40,992 bases of DNA, taken from positions 1 to 40,992 of the forward strand of contig JAKAQL010000015.1 in assembly GCA_021822605.1 (NCBI GenBank), in the 5' to 3' direction. Position numbers and translations under genes: made by a program. The notes below the pieces were generated by a model. The model ran no database searches and was not told where the DNA came from. It saw nothing but the letters and a program-made list of their open reading frames with translations. The stretch's first letter is position 1; every line of letters starts with the position of its first letter. Origin of the DNA: Actinomycetes bacterium. Lineage in GTDB: Bacteria > Actinomycetota > Acidimicrobiia > Acidimicrobiales > Acidimicrobiaceae. Positions 31,532-40,992 of this stretch are shown here, piece after piece.

Positions 31532-33859
31532 CTAGATCGAGAGTGCATTGCCACTCGTGATCACCCTAACCTTCACGAAGTCAAGTAGGACCACCCAGGC
31601 GAGTGTGCCAATGAAGACGAAAACGACAGCCTCGATACTCACCGCAGTCATCAGCACTCCGATGATCGCGAAGAGACTGATGACGAGCGTGTCGACGCCG
31701 GAGGCCAGCATGAGAAAGGTCCCAGGTTTCGAGGCCCACATGTGTCCCCGTTCTCTCAATAGGAGGACGTTGGCTAGGCCAGAGAAGACAAGCGCAACAA
31801 AGTCTAGGGTCTGCAGCTGTTTTGAGGGGAGCCCCGCCAAACTCCCGAAGGTATAGACGGCAAATGAAAAGAGGAGCCAGGCGAGTGCGATGATGCCGCT
31901 TGTCTTCATGAGCGTTCCAACACTCCAATGGTTGGGAGTCTTGGATGGGTGGACGTTGTCGCTGGCTAGCGACATCGTCACGAGGTCGTTTGCAAAGAGA
32001 AGGAGGAGGATCAGCAGAGGAGTCACCACGAATTTTCCCAAGACGAGAACACCGATGCTCAGAAAGAGGGCAACCTGGAAGGTCTTGACTATCTTGTTGA
32101 GCGTGTAGGTCAGCAGGCGTTGGTAGACCTCTCGACCCGTCTGAATGGCGTCGACAAGGCCGGTGAGGCCTGGGGTAGTGAGAACAAGACTGGCCGAGGC
32201 CTTGGCGACGTCAGTGGCACGTGAGACCGCGATCCCCACCTCTGCTTGTCGTAATGCAGGCGCATCGTTGACTCCATCACCGGTCATGCCGACGATCGCT
32301 TGGTTCGCCTGGTGTGTCGCGACAAGTTTGTATTTGTCCTCCGGGAAGACGCCCGCATAGACCGTGCATGCGATGTCGCTGTCATCGGCTGAACAGACCT
32401 TTCCAGAGAGACCAAGTTGGGTTGCGATTGACGCTGCCGTTTGCGGCGTATCTCCGGTAACCATTTTGACGGTGATCCCGAGGTCTTCGAGTTCCTTGAT
32501 GATTTCCACCGCGTCGTCGCGGAGCGGATCGGCGTAAGCGATGAGGCCCAGCATCCCGAGATCAGAATTGACGCCCCCGGCGACCCCGAGGACCCTTGCA
32601 CCGCTGCGAGTGAGATCAAGAAGCGTCTGCGATAGTTGAGGGGGCACTCGATCACTAGCGATGAGCGTTTGGAGCACCTGAGGGGCACCCTTGAGGGTAT
32701 GATGCTCTTTCCCTTCCGCGTCGAGATAGGTTGCCTCTGACCGTTTGGTCGAGGGGTCAAAAGGAGAGAAGGTTGCACGAGGCGGGAGTACGATCTTCTT
32801 CTGCTGCGTACTTGTCAGCGTGGCAAGATCCAGGGGATCCTGTGTGGATACATCGGAAGCCATCGCCGCAGCCAAAAGGACATCAGCTTCGCTGGCTCCT
32901 CCGAAGGTGACAATGGATTGGATACTCAGTTCATTCTTCGTCAGCGTACCGGTCTTATCACTCATGAGATCCGTCATTGAAGCGGCTTCCTCGATCGCTG
33001 CGAGGCGTGTGACAAGGACACCGCGACGCACAAGTTCCATCGCGGCCACGGCTGTCGCGAGCGTGAAGGTCGCTGGGAGCGCCACTGGAACCGATGCGAC
33101 CAAGAGGATGAGGGCAAATGGCGCTACGTGGGCCAGCGTAATGCCGCGCAAGAGCGCATCGACGATTACCAGGAGAACGAGCCCCACGTCAAAGGCGACC
33201 AACCATTTGACGATGCCGAGCACCAGTGTTTCGAGATGGCTGCTAGAGCCAGCAGTTCTGACAAGGTCTGCAGTTTTCCCGAAGTAGCTCTTTGCACCCG
33301 TTGCGCTCACCTCACCTGAGGCCTCTCCTCGTCGGATGATGGAGGCTGAGTAGACGGTATCTCCTTGGTGGTGTTCGACCGGGAGTGACTCGCCGGTGAG
33401 AGCTGACTGATCTACCAATAACTCGCCATCGACGATGTGGAGATCGGCTGGAGCTAGGTCGCCCACTCGCAGATAGATGAGATCCCCTGGCACAAGGTCG
33501 CGGGCAGGAAGCTCTTGCCAGGAGCCATCCCGGTACACTCTGGCAGTGACCTGCAGTTTCGATTGCAGCAGCTCAAGCGCTCGCTTGGCCCGGTTTTCCT
33601 GAGAAAACGACAGGGTTGAATTCAACACGAGCAGTAACGCAATGACAATCGCCTCGGCTGGCTTACCGAGCGCTAGCTCTAGGACGAAGGTGACCTCAAG
33701 CATCCAAGGGACAGGAGCCCAGAACTTCTTGAGGAAGAGAATGAAGAGATGCTCTTTCGGCGGTGCGATCTCATTGGGCCCGTACTGCCCCAACCTCTCG
33801 GACGCCTCAGCTGTGCTGAGCCCCTGAGTCTTAGAGTTCGGTACGAGGGGTTCAGGCAA
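31532..33859 (-). CDS. Plasma-membrane proton-efflux P-type ATPase (P3A)
   Basis: This 775-residue P-type ATPase has TGES at 155-158, PVALPATF near 258-265, the phosphorylated D301 in SDKTGTLTKN, MVTGD and GDGVNDAPALRQAEVGIAV. Membrane segments lie at about 55-85, 215-265 and in the C-terminal third. The sequence matches H+-pumping P3A enzymes, which extrude protons at the cost of ATP, a plausible pH-homeostasis tool in an acid habitat. It overlaps the stress-protein gene upstream by eight bases, so the pair is an operon. Confidence 0.93.
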   Translation of the reverse strand: MPEPLVPNSKTQGLSTAEASERLGQYGPNEIAPPKEHLFILFLKKFWAPVPWMLEVTFVLELALGKPAEAIVIALLLVLNSTLSFSQENRAKRALELLQSKLQVTARVYRDGSWQELPARDLVPGDLIYLRVGDLAPADLHIVDGELLVDQSALTGESLPVEHHQGDTVYSASIIRRGEASGEVSATGAKSYFGKTADLVRTAGSSSHLETLVLGIVKWLVAFDVGLVLLVIVDALLRGITLAHVAPFALILLVASVPVALPATFTLATAVAAMELVRRGVLVTRLAAIEEAASMTDLMSDKTGTLTKNELSIQSIVTFGGASEADVLLAAAMASDVSTQDPLDLATLTSTQQKKIVLPPRATFSPFDPSTKRSEATYLDAEGKEHHTLKGAPQVLQTLIASDRVPPQLSQTLLDLTRSGARVLGVAGGVNSDLGMLGLIAYADPLRDDAVEIIKELEDLGITVKMVTGDTPQTAASIATQLGLSGKVCSADDSDIACTVYAGVFPEDKYKLVATHQANQAIVGMTGDGVNDAPALRQAEVGIAVSRATDVAKASASLVLTTPGLTGLVDAIQTGREVYQRLLTYTLNKIVKTFQVALFLSIGVLVLGKFVVTPLLILLLLFANDLVTMSLASDNVHPSKTPNHWSVGTLMKTSGIIALAWLLFSFAVYTFGSLAGLPSKQLQTLDFVALVFSGLANVLLLRERGHMWASKPGTFLMLASGVDTLVISLFAIIGVLMTAVSIEAVVFVFIGTLAWVVLLDFVKVRVITSGNALSI

Positions 33860-34301
33860 CCGCTTTATGCCTCACAACCAGTACCGGGACCTCGGCATGG
33901 TGAATCAGTTGATCGCTAACGCTGCCGAGCAGCAGTGCAGAGAAGCCGCCCCTCCCGCGTGCGCCCACCACGACCAGGTCGGCGTCTTTTGCAAGCTCGA
34001 TCAGTGCGTAGGCAGGTTCACCTTCCAACAGATGCGTCTGAAACGGCACATCAGGATAATTCTCTCGCATAAACGCTGCACCGGTCTCGAGAATCGCCTC
34101 AGCAGTATGTGAAAGCGTCTTGAGAGTACCTGATGTCACGCCTAGGTCGTAACCTCCGACCTCCCATACGATTGCGATAGCAACGCTGGCGCCCCGCAAT
34201 CTTGCCTCTTGGGCGGCATAGTCCAGTGCACCTTGGGCGTACTCTGACCCATCGTAACCAACGAGCACGACACCAGTTCCATTGAAGCTCGACATCTCCA
34301 T
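33852..34301 (-). CDS. Universal stress protein (UspA family)
   Basis: This 149-residue protein has the UspA pattern: VVLVGYDGSEYAQGALDYAA at the start and the ATP-binding loop VVVGARGRGGFSALLLGSVS near residue 110. PVLVVRHKA ends it. It belongs to the nucleotide-binding branch. Stop-start overlap with the proton ATPase gene suggests it is made with the pump under acid or energy stress. A second in-frame ATG lies two codons after the assigned start. Confidence 0.9.
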   Translation of the reverse strand: MEMSSFNGTGVVLVGYDGSEYAQGALDYAAQEARLRGASVAIAIVWEVGGYDLGVTSGTLKTLSHTAEAILETGAAFMRENYPDVPFQTHLLEGEPAYALIELAKDADLVVVGARGRGGFSALLLGSVSDQLIHHAEVPVLVVRHKAVA

Positions 34302-34840
34302 CGCTCAATCTCCCATCTAACCTGACCTACCCTCAAGAATAGGGGTGACCAGTTCATCGCGCTAGGGGATAAGGTCCCTTCATACGGTGTCGAGTGTCAG
34401 AGATGGTGGACGGCCTGCAAGCAAGCTCGACACGACGAGCAGCTAGCGCTGCTTCGATGTTCGTCAGCTGGGCTCCTCCTGTGATTGTGGAGAGCGTTCG
34501 CGGCATTGGTACGAACGGGGTACGTCCGTTGCCCTCTTGCAAAATGGGCTCCAAGCAGATATGAAATCAGCTGAACGTTGGTAGCTATGATGCATCACCA
34601 ACGTAAACGAACGCACTCCGAACCTCAAAAATGATGATGATAGTCGACTCGAATCAATCAGCCCTGTTGACGAGTACCGTATTGGAAACCAAAGAGGAGC
34701 ACTTGACTTAGTAGAGGTAAGCCCGATCATAGGAATCTAGTTCGGTGACGGAAATCGGTGAAGTAAGCGAGACACTAAAAGAGAAGAGATTGATAGGCAT
34801 CTGCCTAATAATCCCTTCTCTATGCCATTGCTTGCGTACC
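34302..34840. other. 539-bp intergenic region without a supported gene
   Basis: I see no convincing coding frame. Minus-strand ORFs of 66-90 codons here are not protein-like. The only clear item is the minus-strand terminator at 34780-34821. The part near 34380-34700 may be the upstream region of the stress-protein/ATPase operon. Confidence 0.5.
34780..34821 (-). terminator. Terminator of the DUF1269 gene
   Basis: Read on the minus strand, AGAGAAG (34821-34815) pairs with CTTCTCT (34786-34780), with a nested AGGCA/TGCCT stem. A run of four T follows. It starts 20 bases after the stop at 34841. Confidence 0.75.
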
Positions 34841-35350
34841 TTAAGAGTCCTTATTCGCTTGCTCAAATGCCTGACGCAGATTCTCGACAGTCTCATCGGA
34901 GATTGTATTCCGAACCACCTTAGAGGGGTGGTAAGGTTCGAATGCACGAGCCATCTGATCGGCATCTCCTGATGCGCCAACCAGAAGGAGCGCTGAGGTC
35001 CCTGGGGCGAGCTCAGATTTTACCTCTGCAACGAGCTTTTCGTCGATTCCTGATCTTTTCCACAGTTCTCCGATGGCGGCGCCTGCTCCCATGCCACCGA
35101 GCCAACCGCCGAAGAACCACGCAGGCGGGAACCACCAGAATAACAAAATACCAGCAAGTCCTCCTAGGAATGCACCACCAGCAGCGGAGCCATGAGGTGT
35201 CGAAAGTGTCGTAATTCCTGACTTGTGTTTCTCGACCACGGCGACATTGTCAACCCAAGCGTAACGCAGCTCCTCGAGCGCGCGTACGGCACCCAATGCT
35301 CTTTGGGCATCATATGAATGGTCGAACTTTAACATAATTAAATCTGCCAT
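34841..35350 (-). CDS. DUF1269 family membrane protein
   Basis: This 169-residue protein begins MADLIMLKFDHSYDAQRALGAV and has the DUF1269 domain, with a glycine-rich membrane segment pair (GGAFLGGLAGILLFWWFPPA and GGWLGGMGAGAAIGE) at about 57-93. The C-terminal part (GTSALLLVGASGDADQMARAFEP) resembles a ferredoxin-fold subdomain. The biochemical role of this family is not established. It is separated from the ATPase operon by a terminator and stands alone. Confidence 0.85.
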   Translation of the reverse strand: MADLIMLKFDHSYDAQRALGAVRALEELRYAWVDNVAVVEKHKSGITTLSTPHGSAAGGAFLGGLAGILLFWWFPPAWFFGGWLGGMGAGAAIGELWKRSGIDEKLVAEVKSELAPGTSALLLVGASGDADQMARAFEPYHPSKVVRNTISDETVENLRQAFEQANKDS

Positions 35351-36255
35351 GTTCGTTCCTTCCCTTCCTTGATATGTCTTGTGTTTCTTACCCTAATGTG
35401 AAGTCACCTTTTCACGACTCCTATCCTACTCTATCTGTTTCGGTGGTCGGGGCAGCACTTAATGAAAGCTTATGATCCTCGAGATGAGCCGTGTGGTCTG
35501 CGGTACTGGCGGCTACGGATGTCCCAGCCTGTCTGGAGAACGCAGCTCATGGACGCAGTCTAAGAAAGTTATTCTCGTTGGTGTCGGTGGTCGAAGGACG
35601 GTAAATAGTGCTGACTAGAGGAGAGATTCATGATTCTGGTGGCTCGTACGTTTGAGAGGTGGGGTTCATCCTGACCGAGTTTCCAAGTTCGAGGCTCAAC
35701 TGTTTGAGCATCGTTATCTCCCAAGGTCGCTGGCATAGGGTGACCGTTTTCTTCCTGGATCGGTAGCTGCTGCAGACAACGAATGAGCGTATGGGGGTGG
35801 ATGAGGTACGCTACGTGCACATAGATACCCTTGACAGGTCTCCTATGTCGCCAATTTTGCATGATGGCGGCCAGTTCTATGCGTTTGCGAAGGGGGTAAC
35901 GTGCTGGTCACCGGGGATTGCCCAGACTTCCTGCTGACGCGCGATGGGCATTCTAGCCTCCGTTGGTGCAGGCGGCTTCGTAGGACCTGGACCTTAGGGA
36001 ATCGGGCATTTAGCCCCTGTGTGCGGACGAGCTACTTGCCTAGTGTTGGCTCATGGGAACGGCGCGAGTGGATTGGGTCTGTCTTAGGGTTACGCGTGGT
36101 GATAGTTGGGCTGAGAGTAAGAGGTTTCGCAATGGTCAGTTGGGCGTGAGGTTACAAGGGTGGTCGGGTTGCAATTCGGCAAGGTGAGGAGGTCATGGGG
36201 TGTTTTTGATTCTGTTTAGCTCGGAACAAATGGAAGGGTTCAGGAGGGTTGAAGA
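35351..36255. other. 905-bp region without a supported gene
   Basis: Short open frames here (for example a 97-codon minus-strand frame at 35569-35862 and an 82-codon frame at 35901-36149) have unusual compositions and no neighbours or ribosome sites to support them. The last 60 bases contain the AGGAGGG ribosome site for the transporter gene. The region may hold the promoter of the arginine deiminase operon or decayed DNA. Confidence 0.5.
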
Positions 36256-37680
36256 ATGACGAAGTTAGTTGAGAAGCCCATTGGTTCAACGGCGGGTGAC
36301 TCAAAGAGTCACCCCCGAGGTATGGGTTTGACCTCCAGTACCGGGGTGGTTGTTGGTTCGATCGTCGGTGCTGGTGTGTTCACGATGCCAGCGGTGATGG
36401 CGGGGGCAGGGACGAGTTCGATCGTGGTTTTGGCTGCCATTGCCGTGGGTGCGATGGTTTTGGCTATGCTCTTTGGCCAGCTCACCCGGAAGGTACCGAG
36501 TTCCGACGGCGGTCTCTACGCGTATTCGCGCTTCGCCTTTGGTGATTTTGCAGGCTATATTATCGGCTGGGCATACTGGATTCAGGCTTGGGCTGGCAAT
36601 GCCGCCATTATCGCATCCTGGGTGCTCTATGTCGAGGCGCTCTTTGGTATCTCTCATCCAACGCGATGGGATAACATCTTGATCGCGTTGCTGGGGCTTT
36701 GGATCCCTGCGGCCATCAATATCGCTGGTATTCGCTCTATGGCTTGGGTGCAGAATGTAACCGTCGTGTTGCGCTTCATTCCATTACTCTTCGTCGGAGT
36801 CATCGGCTGGTTCTTCGTCCATGGTGGTTACTTCGGACGGTTCAACGCTTCCGGTGGGAGTCTGTATTCAGCGATCGGAATCGCGAGTGGCGTCGCCCTC
36901 TTCTCGTTCATCGGTATTGAGACGGCAGCGATCACAGCTCGTAGAGTCCGCAACCCGGAGAAAAATGTGGGAAGGGCATCGATACTCGGGACAGCGGCAA
37001 GTGCGATTGTCTACCTATTGGTGAGTGCGGTGGTAATGGGGCTCGTTCCCCATGCCGAACTCGTGAAGGATGGAGCACCCTTCGTTACCGCCTTCCAAAC
37101 GATGTTTGGGCACAGTGCCTGGGTTGGCAAGGCCGTCGCGGCTACCGCAGTGATCTCCGGTTTTGGTGCGTTGGTTACCTGGACGCTTGTCACTGCGGAG
37201 GTCTCGTACGCAATGGCCAAGGATGATCTGTTCTTTCCTATCTTCAAGAAGGTCGACGCGCAGCATACGGCACGCATCGGTGTGTTATTTGCTGCGTTTC
37301 TCCCGAGCATCCTTCTGGTTTGGCGGTATCTCAACTCGTCTGGACTGACCGTGTTTGTCTACCTTGTGAACTTGAGCGTCGTGTTGGTGGCCATTCCGTA
37401 CCTGTTCTCGGCCTCGGCTCAGCTGTACTTTCTCATTCACAGTCGGCGCCCGCTCCAGAAAATGCAGTTATGGAGGGATGCGACGCTAGGTATCGTAGGT
37501 TTCCTATTCTCGATGTGGGTTACCTTCGCGTCGGGTTACTCGGCTGTCTATCAGGCGATGGTGTTGATCCTTGTGGGGGTGCCTCTCTTTGCGTTGCTGA
37601 AGAACGTTGGCAAGCGTAATCAGGGCATCGACGAACCGTTAGAGAATGCTGTTGTTGGCGAGAGCGGAGAGAAGGAGTGA
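36256..37680 (+). CDS. Amino acid/arginine-ornithine antiporter-like APC transporter
   Basis: This 474-residue membrane protein has about 12-13 hydrophobic segments and the APC signature [10 protein letters not shown] at about 30-39. [20 protein letters not shown] lies near residue 220. It resembles basic amino acid/polyamine antiporters (arcD or lysine/arginine permease type). It is the first gene of an arginine deiminase cluster and ends five bases before arcA, so the most likely job is exchange of arginine for ornithine across the inner membrane. AGGAGGG precedes ATG 36256. Confidence 0.82.
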   Translation: MTKLVEKPIGSTAGDSKSHPRGMGLTSSTGVVVGSIVGAGVFTMPAVMAGAGTSSIVVLAAIAVGAMVLAMLFGQLTRKVPSSDGGLYAYSRFAFGDFAGYIIGWAYWIQAWAGNAAIIASWVLYVEALFGISHPTRWDNILIALLGLWIPAAINIAGIRSMAWVQNVTVVLRFIPLLFVGVIGWFFVHGGYFGRFNASGGSLYSAIGIASGVALFSFIGIETAAITARRVRNPEKNVGRASILGTAASAIVYLLVSAVVMGLVPHAELVKDGAPFVTAFQTMFGHSAWVGKAVAATAVISGFGALVTWTLVTAEVSYAMAKDDLFFPIFKKVDAQHTARIGVLFAAFLPSILLVWRYLNSSGLTVFVYLVNLSVVLVAIPYLFSASAQLYFLIHSRRPLQKMQLWRDATLGIVGFLFSMWVTFASGYSAVYQAMVLILVGVPLFALLKNVGKRNQGIDEPLENAVVGESGEKE

Positions 37681-37685
37681 GGGAC

Positions 37686-38927
37686 ATGAAGACAGAAAAA
37701 GGGTTTCGTCCCTACGTCGGTTCAGAGGTTGGTTCGCTACACAGCGTGATTCTGCATCGTCCCGGTCTGGAGCTGGCTCGATTGAGTCCGGAAAATATCA
37801 CCGATCTGCTCTTCGACGATGTGATCTGGCTGAAGAGGGCGAAGGAGGAGCATGATGCCTTTGCGGAGGCGTTCCGTGATCGGGGGATCAACGTTCTGTA
37901 CTTTCACGATCTCCTCGCGGGAGCCCTGGAGGTCGAAGAGGGACGGCAATTCATTCTGGACCGTATCTGTACGGAGGATCGTTTCGGGTCAATTCTGATC
38001 GATGTCGTCCGTGACTTTCTGGAGGAGCTCAATTCTGAGGAGCTAGCCACCGCCGTCATCGGTGGTATTCTCAAGGGTGATCTTGGCCGGGTGAGAAAGC
38101 ATAGTATCGTTCTGAATGCACTCAACAACGATGATTTTGTGCTTCCTCCGCTGCCGAACCATCTGTTCCAACGTGATAACTCCGCTTGGATCTACGGTGG
38201 GGTTTCGGTGCACCCTATGGCAAAGGAAGCGCGACGCAGGGAGACGATTAACACTCGAGCCGTCTATACCTATCATCCTCTGTTTGCCGGGAGCAAGTTC
38301 GTCACCTACATCGGTGATGACGATCGTGATCACCAGCCCGCCTCGTTGGAGGGTGGCGATATCCACGTCATCGGGAATGGGACGGTGCTTGTGGGTATGG
38401 GCGAGCGGACGACTCCGATGGCAGTCGAACAGCTGGCGGCTCGGTTGTTGGAGACCGCGCAGGCTCAGAACGTGGTTGCCGTGCAGATTCCGAAGTCACA
38501 CGCGACAATGCATCTTGACACGTTGATGACCATGGTTGATAGGGACTGTTTTGTTGTGTACCCGTATCTCGACAGTCACCTCAAAAGCTGGACGATTTCG
38601 ATGGGTGATGGAGGAGTCCCAAGCATTCGGGAGAATCGCGACCTCTGGGCGACGCTGGCGGACCTGTTGGAGGTCGATCGACTCCGCATCCTTAGGAGTG
38701 ATGAGGATATTCGCGCGGCGGAGCGTGAGCAGTGGGACGATGGGAATAATTACCTTGCGGTTGCGCCGGGCATCGTGATGGGCTATGAGCGCAACGTCAC
38801 TACGAATACCATGTTGCGCAGGAGCGGAATTGAAGTGATTACGATTGCAGGCAGTGAGCTCGGAAGAGGTCGCGGCGGACCTCGCTGTATGGCTTGTCCG
38901 GTTGAACGTGACGCGGTAGAGAGTTGA
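37686..38927 (+). CDS. arcA: Arginine deiminase
   Basis: This 413-residue enzyme has the guanidino-modifying fold signatures: [15 protein letters not shown] at the start and [39 protein letters not shown] and the catalytic cysteine C401 in [17 protein letters not shown] near the end. It converts arginine to citrulline and ammonia. ATG 37686 is chosen because AAGGAG (37671-37676) lies nine bases upstream; the GTG nine bases earlier would leave no space for the ribosome site. It is followed by arcB after 12 bp. Confidence 0.95.
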   Translation: MKTEKGFRPYVGSEVGSLHSVILHRPGLELARLSPENITDLLFDDVIWLKRAKEEHDAFAEAFRDRGINVLYFHDLLAGALEVEEGRQFILDRICTEDRFGSILIDVVRDFLEELNSEELATAVIGGILKGDLGRVRKHSIVLNALNNDDFVLPPLPNHLFQRDNSAWIYGGVSVHPMAKEARRRETINTRAVYTYHPLFAGSKFVTYIGDDDRDHQPASLEGGDIHVIGNGTVLVGMGERTTPMAVEQLAARLLETAQAQNVVAVQIPKSHATMHLDTLMTMVDRDCFVVYPYLDSHLKSWTISMGDGGVPSIRENRDLWATLADLLEVDRLRILRSDEDIRAAEREQWDDGNNYLAVAPGIVMGYERNVTTNTMLRRSGIEVITIAGSELGRGRGGPRCMACPVERDAVES

Positions 38928-38939
38928 GGGAGTGCGAAG

Positions 38940-39938
38940 ATGAATTTGACTGGTCGTAGTTTGATCAAGGTCGATGATTTGAAGGCCAATGAGTTTTTCT
39001 ATCTCGTGCAGTTGGCGACGACCCTGAAGCATGCGAAGCACAATGGTGTTGAGGTCCCGGAGCTCATCGGCAAAAAAATCGCTCTCATCTTTGAAAAGCC
39101 CTCCACAAGGACGCGATCGGCTTTCCAGGTGGCCGCTCTCGACCAGGGAGCGCATCCGGTCTATATCGGTCCGGGTGAGAGCCATCTCGGGGTCGAGGAG
39201 TCGCCTGCGGACACAGCCAAGGTACTCAGCCGGATGTACGATGGCATCGAGTTTCGAGGGTTTACCCAGGAGAGTATTGAGATGCTAGATCAGGCGGCCG
39301 ACGTTCCAGTGTGGAATGGCTTAACCGACATGTGGCATCCGACACAGATGCTGGCAGACGTACTGACCATGACCGAGAACACCTCAAAGGAGTTTGATCG
39401 GGTGGTGCTGACCTATGTTGGTGATGGGCGCAACAACACCGCACGTTCGCTACTGGTGACGGGAGCCTTGTTAGGGTTCGAGGTCAGGATCATAAGCCCC
39501 AAGGAGCTGACGCTAGATAGTACGTCGGTGCTGTTAGCCAAGCAACTGGCTGAGGATTCTGGTGCCAGACTGGTGATGACTGAAAACGTTGAGTGGGGAC
39601 TGCACGGGACGGACTTTCTCTACACCGATGTCTGGCTGTCTATGGGTGAGCCAGAGGAGGCATGGAAGGAACGGATTGACCTTCTTCGCGACTATCAAGT
39701 CAATAGTGCGATGATGACGGCGACCCATAACCCGGAGGTGAAGTTTATGCATTGTCTGCCGGCGATCCATGATCAGCATTCGCAGACGGGAGCGCGTCTG
39801 TCGAAACTGATGGGAACAGACGGCGTGGAGGTGACGAACGAGGTCTTTTTGTCGAAGGCTTCGATCGTCTTCGATCAGGCCGAGAATCGACTCCACACCA
39901 TTAAGGCGCTGATGCTAGCTTCTTTGCGTGGTCATTGA
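38940..39938 (+). CDS. arcB: Ornithine carbamoyltransferase (catabolic)
   Basis: This 332-residue enzyme has the carbamoyl-phosphate site FEKPSTRTRSAF with STRTR at 55-59, HPTQ at 133-136 and the ornithine-side HCLPA at 271-275. It belongs to the ornithine branch and in this operon should phosphorolyse citrulline to ornithine and carbamoyl phosphate. The stop TGA is part of TGATG, shared with the carbamate kinase start. It follows arcA directly with GAGGGAG upstream. Confidence 0.95.
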   Translation: MNLTGRSLIKVDDLKANEFFYLVQLATTLKHAKHNGVEVPELIGKKIALIFEKPSTRTRSAFQVAALDQGAHPVYIGPGESHLGVEESPADTAKVLSRMYDGIEFRGFTQESIEMLDQAADVPVWNGLTDMWHPTQMLADVLTMTENTSKEFDRVVLTYVGDGRNNTARSLLVTGALLGFEVRIISPKELTLDSTSVLLAKQLAEDSGARLVMTENVEWGLHGTDFLYTDVWLSMGEPEEAWKERIDLLRDYQVNSAMMTATHNPEVKFMHCLPAIHDQHSQTGARLSKLMGTDGVEVTNEVFLSKASIVFDQAENRLHTIKALMLASLRGH

Positions 39939-40873
39939 TGCGCTTAGTGGTGGCGCTTGGGGGCAACGCCTTGTTGCGCCGTGGTGAACGGCCCGATGCG
40001 ACGATTCAGTCGTACCACGTCGAGGAGGCGGCCATCTCTCTTGGACGGTTGCGTTCCGGTAACCAGCTTGTGGTCACCCATGGTAATGGTCCACAGGTGG
40101 GGTTGCTTGCACTCGAGAGTCAGGAGGACGCGTCGCTCAGTTCGCCGTACCCACTCGACGTCCTTGGTGCACAGACCCAGGGCATGATCGGTTACTGGAT
40201 CAGCAATGATCTCGATAGCGCTCCTGTAAACTCCTCTGCCTGTACCCTCATCACCAGGGTGGTGGTCGATCCCCATGATGCAGCCTTCGGCAACCCGACC
40301 AAGTTTGTGGGTAAGACGTATGACGCTAGGGAGGCCGCTGACCTGGCTTCGCAGTTCGGATGGATCGTCAAACAGGACGGAGGTGCTTGGAGAAGGGTGG
40401 TCGCCTCTCCACAACCGCTTCGCATTGTCGAGTTGCCGGTGATTGAGGGGTTGCTGGCGATGGGCCTGACTGTGATCTGTGCTGGTGGCGGCGGGGTCCC
40501 TGTCATGGAGGTGCCCCAGGGAGGCTATGTTGGCGTTGAGGCGGTCATCGATAAGGATCTCACCAGTGCAAAGTTGGCGATCTCGCTCGATGCGGATGCG
40601 TTAATGATCCTTACTGACGTCGATGCAATCTACCGTGATTTTGGAGCTGATCGTGCCTCAGCCTATCGAACGCTGTCGCTCGCTCAACTCGGGGAGATGG
40701 ATTTTGCCGCCGGGTCGATGGGGCCAAAGGTCCGCGCCGCAGAGGAGTTCGTGCGACACACCGGCCGTAGGGCGGTCATCGGTTCGCTTAGCGATGCTGA
40801 TGCGCTTCTCTCTGGCGAGAAGGGAACCATGATCGTCCCCGATGAGGAAGGGTCCCTTGGAGCCCCCCACTAG
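39938..40873 (+). CDS. arcC: Carbamate kinase
   Basis: This 311-residue kinase begins RLVVALGGNALLRRGE and has VVTHGNGPQVGLLALE, VICAGGGGVPVM, VIDKDLTSAKLA and a C-terminal SMGPKVRAAEEFV. These are carbamate kinase hallmarks. It transfers phosphate from carbamoyl phosphate to ADP, giving ATP, ammonia and carbon dioxide, and completes the deiminase pathway. ATG 39938 overlaps the arcB stop by one base. Confidence 0.95.
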   Translation: MRLVVALGGNALLRRGERPDATIQSYHVEEAAISLGRLRSGNQLVVTHGNGPQVGLLALESQEDASLSSPYPLDVLGAQTQGMIGYWISNDLDSAPVNSSACTLITRVVVDPHDAAFGNPTKFVGKTYDAREAADLASQFGWIVKQDGGAWRRVVASPQPLRIVELPVIEGLLAMGLTVICAGGGGVPVMEVPQGGYVGVEAVIDKDLTSAKLAISLDADALMILTDVDAIYRDFGADRASAYRTLSLAQLGEMDFAAGSMGPKVRAAEEFVRHTGRRAVIGSLSDADALLSGEKGTMIVPDEEGSLGAPH

Positions 40874-40887
40874 GGACACAAGTCCCT
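40872..40887 (+). terminator. Short hairpin overlapping the arcC stop
   Basis: AGGGAC (40872-40877) pairs with GTCCCT (40882-40887) over a 4-nt loop, followed by CTCCTTCT. Without a T run it may be a weak terminator or processing site. Confidence 0.35.
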
Positions 40888-40905
40888 CTCCTTCTATGCC
40901 CTAGG

Positions 40906-40958
40906 CCACTGGGCTCTTCCTCGTTTAAAAACCTAGAACGAAGGGTAGAGCCCGGTGG
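40906..40958 (+). promoter_or_regulatory. Long hairpin before the next gene
   Basis: Bases 40906-40917 pair with 40947-40958 (12 pairs, one G-T) around an inner part that can extend the stem. It lies 25 bases before the start at 40983 and has no T run, so it is either a terminator-like or an mRNA-processing element. Confidence 0.4.
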
Positions 40959-40982
40959 GGCTGGGGATTGAAAGGAGTTCTC

Positions 40983-40992
40983 ATGAAAACAC
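40983..40992 (+). CDS. First codons of an unidentified gene (partial)
   Basis: ATG 40983 follows AAGGAG (40972-40977) by five bases and continues MKT to the window edge. The position suggests the next gene of the deiminase operon, but the product cannot be read. Confidence 0.5.

Noticed and set aside
32745-33287. 180-codon plus-strand frame inside the P-type ATPase gene
   Set aside because: Serine/alanine/threonine-rich antisense shadow; the ATPase frame has all catalytic motifs.
35569-35862. 97-codon minus-strand frame in the 905-bp gap
   Set aside because: No ribosome site, no recognisable domain, many histidines; not supported as a gene.
1-40992. CRISPR array or insertion sequence
   Set aside because: I saw no regularly spaced repeats and no transposase with terminal inverted repeats.

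Overview
The window looks like chromosome of an acidophilic, probably iron-oxidising actinobacterium (Acidimicrobiia such as Ferrimicrobium, Acidimicrobium or Acidithrix). This is an inference from moderate GC, an F420-type PPOX reductase, a split b6f-type cytochrome b, an AidB-like acyl-CoA dehydrogenase, a plasma-membrane proton-pumping P-type ATPase and an arginine deiminase operon. No 16S gene or other marker fixes the species.

Layout. (1) 1-2295: respiratory genes. The last 46 codons of a gene nearly identical to the one at 1288-2295 are followed by a strong terminator, a b6-type cytochrome b gene and the full-length partner gene, so a tandem paralogous module is cut by the left edge. 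(2) 2425-9567: a tRNA-Glu(CTC) gene carrying a 7.04 kb integrated element. The element is bounded by a 43-bp perfect direct repeat of the tRNA 3' half (2456-2498 and 9495-9537). It encodes an excisionase-like HTH protein, a DnaB-N/RepA-like ATPase, six small overlapping genes of unknown function, a serine recombinase with a near-consensus, palindrome-containing promoter, a membrane zinc-ribbon protein and a tyrosine integrase next to the right att. No virion, conjugation or clear defence genes were recognised. (3) 9824-13360: MFS transporter, PPOX F420-type reductase, class IV aminotransferase and an orphan XdhC-like protein. (4) 13513-24927: amine and amino-acid catabolism: AidB-like acyl-CoA dehydrogenase, gamma-glutamyltransferase, alanine dehydrogenase, a DAO-type FAD oxidase, a GABA-type aminotransferase, an aminobutyraldehyde-type dehydrogenase, an Lrp/AsnC regulator and an omega-amine:pyruvate-type aminotransferase. 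Read together they could take putrescine or a similar diamine to 4-aminobutanal, GABA and succinate semialdehyde. Alanine dehydrogenase would regenerate pyruvate and release ammonia. (5) 25066-27183: a TrwC-type relaxase with no recognisable helicase Walker A and no conjugation neighbours. (6) 27231-31398: a short carboxyltransferase, a flavin oxidoreductase, a flippase-like membrane protein and a small lipoprotein. (7) 31532-40992: an apparent acid- and energy-stress region: P-type H+-ATPase, universal stress protein, DUF1269 membrane protein, then antiporter-arcA-arcB-arcC and the first codons of another gene. Arginine deiminase chemistry yields ammonia, ATP and ornithine, which fits pH homeostasis in an acidophile.

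The best leads are the tRNA-Glu element with its duplicated terminator hairpin, two recombinases and unknown small-gene block; the palindrome filling the -35/-10 spacer of the serine recombinase promoter; the orphan relaxase with mutually exclusive leader hairpins over its start codon; and the four-cysteine cluster in the second aminotransferase.
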